Positions 57,026 through 64,000 of a DNA stretch of 64,000 nucleotides are shown piece by piece. Position 1 is the first letter of the stretch. Each line of letters opens with the position of its first letter. The notes under the pieces are model-generated. The model was not told the origin of the DNA. It worked only from the letters and a program-made list of their open reading frames with translations, and ran no database searches. Both the position numbers and the translations under genes were made by a program. This DNA comes from Massilia sp. 9I (GTDB lineage Bacteria; Pseudomonadota; Gammaproteobacteria; Burkholderiales; Burkholderiaceae_D): positions 2,209,795-2,273,794 of the forward strand of contig NZ_LR733275.1 of the NCBI RefSeq assembly GCF_902506415.1. The letters are read 5' to 3'.

Positions 57026-58783
57026 ATGAATAAAAAGCTGGGCGCCGTCCTTCCGGCGGTATGCATAGTGTTGAGTTTGGCTGCGGGCCCCGCAGGCGCC
57101 GCGACCCATGCGGACGAACGCTTCAAGACAATCTACACCAAAGAGTGGAAATGGCGGATTTCGGAGCGCCTGGCCCGTGCGGAGGACGAGCGCGGCGTCA
57201 GCCCGACGATCGCGCGCGTGGATGCAGCGGCGCAGGAGGCGCGCCGCGCCTACTGGGAAGGCATTCTCAAGGAGCTCGACACCATCAAGCCGGCCGACCT
57301 GTCGAAGGACGAGCGGGTCAACTTCGCCGTGTACCGCGCCCAGATCGCCGCCCTGGCGGACGCCCAGCGCTTCCGCGAGTTCGAGCAGCCGGTGAACGCC
57401 GACAGCGCCTTCTGGACCAACGTCACTTATAGCGCGCGCCGTCCGTTCAAGACGGTCGAGGACTACCACAACTACCTGAAGCAGCTGGCCGCCCTGCCCG
57501 ACTATTTCACCCAGGAGACCGCCAACATGCGCGCCGGCCTGGCGCGCGGTTTCACGCCCCCGCAGGTCACGCTGCAGGGCCGCGACGTGGCCCTGGTGCC
57601 GATCGCCGAAGCCAAAACCCCGCAGGAGACGGTGTTCTTCAACCCGTTCAAGACCATGCCGGCGACGGTGCCCGTCCCCGAACAGGAAGCCTTGAAAACC
57701 CAGGCCGCCGCCGTGATCCGCGAGCAGGTGCAGCCGGCCTACGCAAAGATGCTGGCCTTCTTCCGCAGCGAATACCTGCCCAAGGCGCGCACCACGCTCG
57801 CCGCCGAGTCCATGCCCGGCGGGAAGGCCTATTACCAGTCGAAGATCGTCGAGTTCACCACCACCAACCTCACCGCGGAGCAGATCCACGCCATCGGCCT
57901 GTCCGAGATGGCGAAGATCCGCGCCGAGATGATGGACACCATGAAGAAGGTCGACTTCAAGGGCGACCTGCCGGCATTCCTGGCCTTCCTGCGCACCGAT
58001 CCGCAGTTCTACGCCAAGACACCTAAGGAACTCCTGATGCACGCGGCCTGGACCGCCAAGAAGTTCGACGCCAAGGCCGACCAGTACTTCGGCTACCTGC
58101 CGCGCCGCCGCTTCGCGATCCTCCCGGTGCCGGACGACCAGGCGCCGTTCTATACGGCGGGCCGCGGCGGTTCCGGCTCCTACTGGGTCAACACCTGGAA
58201 CCTGCCGGCGCGCGCGCTCTACAGCCTGCCCGCCCTGACCCTGCACGAATCGGCGCCGGGGCACGCCTTCCAGATGCCAGTGGCGCAGGAACAGAAAGGC
58301 GTGCCGAACTTCCGCCGCGCCTACATCTCGGCCTTCGGCGAAGGCTGGGCCCTGTACTCGGAGCGCCTGGGCGTGGAGATGGGCATCTACGAGACCCCCT
58401 ACGAACACTTCGGCATGCTGAGCTACCAGGCCTGGCGCGCGTCGCGCCTGGTGGTCGACACCGGCATCCACGCCAAGGGCTGGACACGCGAGCAAGCGCA
58501 GAACTACCTGATGGAGAACACGGCGCTCGCCAAGCATGAGGTGGAGACGGAGGTCGACCGCTATATTTCGTGGCCGGGACAGGCGCTGTCTTACTACCTG
58601 GGACAGATGGCGATCCAGGAAGCGCGGGCGCGCGCGGAAAAGGCGCTGGGGCCGAAGTTCGATATCCGGAACTTCCACGATACCGTGCTGCAGCTGGGCT
58701 CGGTGCCGTTGCCGGTGCTGCAGCAAAGGATCGATGCGTTTATTGCGGAGGGGGGGCCGAGTCCGTATCCGAAGGAAGGCTAA
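57026..58783 (+). CDS. DUF885 family secreted protein
   Basis: A 585-residue DUF885 protein with a signal peptide (about 1-25). The family's putative metal site is LHESAPGHAFQ, with His407, Glu408 and His413, followed by GWALYSERLG (about 439-448) and HEVETEVDRYISWPGQALSYYLG near residue 500-520 (quoted as EVDRYISWPGQALSYYLG). The layout is that of a peptidase-like M32/zincin family, but no substrate is established. It diverges from the KaiC operon. Confidence 0.88.
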   Translation: MNKKLGAVLPAVCIVLSLAAGPAGAATHADERFKTIYTKEWKWRISERLARAEDERGVSPTIARVDAAAQEARRAYWEGILKELDTIKPADLSKDERVNFAVYRAQIAALADAQRFREFEQPVNADSAFWTNVTYSARRPFKTVEDYHNYLKQLAALPDYFTQETANMRAGLARGFTPPQVTLQGRDVALVPIAEAKTPQETVFFNPFKTMPATVPVPEQEALKTQAAAVIREQVQPAYAKMLAFFRSEYLPKARTTLAAESMPGGKAYYQSKIVEFTTTNLTAEQIHAIGLSEMAKIRAEMMDTMKKVDFKGDLPAFLAFLRTDPQFYAKTPKELLMHAAWTAKKFDAKADQYFGYLPRRRFAILPVPDDQAPFYTAGRGGSGSYWVNTWNLPARALYSLPALTLHESAPGHAFQMPVAQEQKGVPNFRRAYISAFGEGWALYSERLGVEMGIYETPYEHFGMLSYQAWRASRLVVDTGIHAKGWTREQAQNYLMENTALAKHEVETEVDRYISWPGQALSYYLGQMAIQEARARAEKALGPKFDIRNFHDTVLQLGSVPLPVLQQRIDAFIAEGGPSPYPKEG

Positions 58784-58798
58784 CTCGGTTCGCAGAAC

Positions 58799-58910
58799 AC
58801 TTGGATCCCGGCCTGCGCCGGGATGACGTTGGTTTAGATTGTGAGATAGCTAGCGTTATTAGTACCTGTAGCTTTGAAACCGTCATCCCGGCGCAGGCCG
58901 GGATCCAAGT
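58799..58910. repeat. BIME-like pair of REP elements, inverted
   Basis: Two 30-base arms (58799-58828 and 58881-58910) are exact inverted copies; each is itself a hairpin of ATCCCGGC and GCCGGGAT around CTGC or GCAG. A 52-base AT-rich spacer separates them. Placed between convergent genes. Confidence 0.9.
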
Positions 58911-58919
58911 TAAGCCCGC

Positions 58920-59399
58920 TTACTCGAACAGCTTGAACTTGAGCTGAAACGACACCCCACCATACAAGCGGTCCTTGTACGTCGGGATGATCCCCACATT
59001 CAGCCCCACCCGCTTGTACTCATAAGTCAGCGTCGGAATCGCTGCCGGGAACCAGCCGCCATTGCGCATGTTCGGATAGCCGTCGAAAGCCGCCACCGCC
59101 ACGCCGACGCGCACTGGCCCCACCGCATACGGCTGCCAGATCAAGCCCGCATAATTCGACCATTGCCGGTCGCTGTTGTAGAAGCGCCCAACCGTGGCGG
59201 CCATGGTGCCGCTCCAGCGGTACTCGGCGCCCAGCCCCTTGTTGGCGCCGTTCAGGTCCTTGTCGCTGTCGAAGTGCGCGGTGGCGAAGCCGGTGTCGAG
59301 CCAGAATTCGCTCTTCGGCGCCGGATCGATCTTGGTGAACAAATCATCGGCCTGCGCCAGCGGCGCTGCCAGCAGCACGGAAAGGAAAAGTGCGCGCAT
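58920..59399 (-). CDS. Small outer-membrane beta-barrel protein, possibly PagP-like
   Basis: A 159-residue protein with a signal peptide ([17 protein letters not shown]) and alternating hydrophobic strands such as NYAGLIWQPYAVG, TLTYEYKRVGLNVGIIPTY and the C-terminal FQLKFKLFE. The final strand ends in an aromatic-type signature but not the classic last Phe. The size and ending recall PagP-type lipid A palmitoyltransferases, which I cannot prove. Its ATG overlaps the def stop (TGATG), so translation is coupled. Confidence 0.65.
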   Translation of the reverse strand: MRALFLSVLLAAPLAQADDLFTKIDPAPKSEFWLDTGFATAHFDSDKDLNGANKGLGAEYRWSGTMAATVGRFYNSDRQWSNYAGLIWQPYAVGPVRVGVAVAAFDGYPNMRNGGWFPAAIPTLTYEYKRVGLNVGIIPTYKDRLYGGVSFQLKFKLFE

Positions 59400-59935
59400 C
59401 AGTCGTCGGCCTTCGGATCGAGATCGGGGAACATCACTTCGGTAAAGCCGAAGCGGGAAAAGTCGCGGATGCGCATCGGGTACAGAATGCCCAGCAGGTG
59501 GTCGACTTCGTGCTGCACCACACGCGCATGGAAACCCTCGGCGTCGCGCTTGATGACATTTCCATATTGATCGAAGCCTTCGTAACGCAGCTTGGTATAA
59601 CGCGGCACGCTGCCACGCAGGCCAGGGACCGACAGGCAGCCTTCGAAGCCCTCTTCCATTTCTTCGGACAAGGGCGTGAGCACCGGATTGATCAGGACCG
59701 TCTCCGGCACCGGTGGCGCGCTTGGATAGCGCTGGTTTTTCGCGAAGCCAAAGATCACCAGCTGCAGGTTGGCGCCGATCTGCGGCGCAGCCAGGCCGGC
59801 GCCGTTCGCCGCATGCATGGTCTCGAACATGTCCGCAACCAGGGCGTGCAGTTCGGGCGTGTCGAAACACTCCACCTTCTCGGCCACGCGCAGCAGGCGC
59901 GGGTCGCCCATGCGCAGGATTTCGCGGACGGCCAT
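59399..59935 (-). CDS. def: Peptide deformylase
   Basis: A 178-residue enzyme that removes the N-formyl group from new proteins. The three family motifs are [10 protein letters not shown] (about 45-54), EGCLSVPG (with the metal-binding Cys) and [13 protein letters not shown] (with His and Glu). The extra def copy usually lies with fmt; here it sits between galU (3 bases) and the small outer-membrane gene, so it may be a second paralogue. Confidence 0.95.
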   Translation of the reverse strand: MAVREILRMGDPRLLRVAEKVECFDTPELHALVADMFETMHAANGAGLAAPQIGANLQLVIFGFAKNQRYPSAPPVPETVLINPVLTPLSEEMEEGFEGCLSVPGLRGSVPRYTKLRYEGFDQYGNVIKRDAEGFHARVVQHEVDHLLGILYPMRIRDFSRFGFTEVMFPDLDPKADD

Positions 59936-59937
59936 GA

Positions 59938-60825
<888 letters not shown>

Positions 60826-60838
60826 GCGGTTTTCCTTT

Positions 60839-63184
<2,346 letters not shown>

Positions 63185-64000
63185 TCAGACGAACAAGCGC
63201 AGTGCGCGGGTGGAACCGGCCGGGATGTCGGAGGCTTCCATCTCCTGATAGAACTCGACCACTTGGCCCTTGATTTCCTCCAGGGCCGCATCTGAGAGCG
63301 GCTGCTCGAAGTCGTCGACGATGGTCGCATCCAGGCGCTGCGTGAGCTCCTTGGCGCACTTCGCCATGGCGCCGAAGCCGTCGCGGCTTGGCGCCACGCA
63401 GGGCACGTCCAGCAGCAGGGTCAGGCGGTTGGTCGTATCGGCGCCCAGCGTCACATTGGTCGACAGGGTGAACAGCACGCCGCCTTCGCCATCCGGCATC
63501 GAGAAGCGGCCGTCCGGACGCACGTCGAAGCCCTGGTTTTCCAGCGCGCCGATCAGGGTCGAGATCGCCCACGGAGCGCCGTTGGCGGCCAGGTTGATGC
63601 CCAACTGGGCGTCGTGTCCCGCGACGAAACGGTGCAGGGTGCGCGCTTCGCTCATCACCTCGATCATGTCCGGCACTTCCGGTTCGGCGCCGATCTCGTC
63701 GGCCACCGCGCGCAGGCGGGTCACCAGTTCCGAGTATTCGATTTCGTTCAGGGCCGTGGTGCGGGTGGCCATCTGCACGCCCGTCTGCAGCTTGGTGTAC
63801 ACGCCGCCGTGCACGATCGGTTCCCAGTCGCCGCTGACGGCGAAGCCGATGTAGTGGATCGGCTTGTTGCCGACGCGGCGCAGCTTCTGCAGCGAGGGCA
63901 GGATTCGGTCGCCGCGCAGGGCGCCTTCGAAGTTCAGCGGGATGATGCAGTCGATCAGCGGGTCGACCAGGCTTTCGGCCAGTTCCGAAGGGGGCGTGTC
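63185..64000 (-). CDS. zipA: Cell division protein ZipA, C-terminal part
   Basis: The frame runs open from 64000 to the stop at 63185 (271 codons), so the start is outside. It matches the ZipA C-terminal FtsZ-binding domain: SLVDPLIDCIIPLNFEGAL, then KPIHYIGFAVSGDWEPIVHGG (quoted as KPIHYIGFAVSGDWEPI), and late LFTLSTNVTLGAD and LDATIVDDFEQPLSDAAL. ZipA tethers FtsZ to the inner membrane. The zipA-ligA order supports this. The N-terminal membrane anchor is not in the window. Confidence 0.85.
   Translation of the reverse strand, partial: DTPPSELAESLVDPLIDCIIPLNFEGALRGDRILPSLQKLRRVGNKPIHYIGFAVSGDWEPIVHGGVYTKLQTGVQMATRTTALNEIEYSELVTRLRAVADEIGAEPEVPDMIEVMSEARTLHRFVAGHDAQLGINLAANGAPWAISTLIGALENQGFDVRPDGRFSMPDGEGGVLFTLSTNVTLGADTTNRLTLLLDVPCVAPSRDGFGAMAKCAKELTQRLDATIVDDFEQPLSDAALEEIKGQVVEFYQEMEASDIPAGSTRALRLFV

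Overview
The window is GC-rich chromosomal DNA from a betaproteobacterium. The best fit is the family Oxalobacteraceae (Massilia/Telluria/Janthinobacterium type). Evidence is the conserved block from rpsB through tsf, pyrH, frr, uppS, cdsA, dxr, rseP, bamA, skp, lpxD, fabZ, lpxA, lpxB to rnhB, the zipA-ligA order, and Proteobacteria-type REP palindromes. Nearly all of the sequence is coding. I saw no rRNA, tRNA, prophage, integrase, insertion-sequence transposase or CRISPR array.

Layout. 1-16.4 kb: the cut-off start of a membrane protein; rnfH-ratA divergent from smpB; an ABC ATPase with a membrane partner; a Bcr-type exporter; a short signal peptidase I; the polyphosphate genes ppk1-sixA facing ppx; an iron-uptake pair (PepSY membrane protein and TonB-dependent receptor) around two Fur-like boxes; an SDR enzyme with the stomatin/NfeD pair. 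16.4-22.6 kb: ppsA and its regulator ppsR, then a palindrome array containing a 211-bp tandem duplication that includes the end of ppsR, then a receiver-EAL protein. 21.8-37.3 kb: one long minus-strand block for envelope biogenesis and translation (RNA methyltransferase, rnhB, lipid A genes, fabZ, skp, bamA, rseP, dxr, cdsA, uppS, frr, pyrH, tsf, rpsB). 37.6-41.8 kb: map, glnD and a pseudouridine synthase on the plus strand. 41.8-50.6 kb: two small unknown genes, a four-gene polar amino acid ABC transporter, exodeoxyribonuclease III, a LysE exporter, a GH31 glycosidase and an amidohydrolase-like secreted protein. 50.7-58.8 kb: a POT peptide transporter, an aminotransferase, a three-gene KaiC/histidine-kinase operon and a DUF885 protein. 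58.9-64 kb: a small outer-membrane protein coupled to def, then galU, ligA and the C-terminal part of zipA, which runs off the window.

How the genes work together. The 22-37 kb block joins lipid A synthesis (LpxA, LpxD, LpxB), fatty-acid elongation (FabZ), outer-membrane protein folding (Skp, BamA), the sigma-E protease RseP, isoprenoid and undecaprenyl supply (Dxr, UppS) and phospholipid synthesis (CdsA) with translation factors. ppk1, sixA and ppx are clustered, and a PhoB-type box 10 bp before a -10 element precedes ppk1. PpsA and PpsR form an enzyme and modifying-enzyme pair.

Most noteworthy: the ppk1 Pho box; the 211-bp duplication of palindromes beside ppsR; a KaiC homologue lacking the clock phosphosites, in an operon with a hybrid kinase and an unknown small protein; an apparent extra helix-hairpin-helix module in LigA; and candidate RNA leaders before nfeD and rpsB. 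No entirely new multi-gene system is evident. The KaiC operon is the closest candidate.
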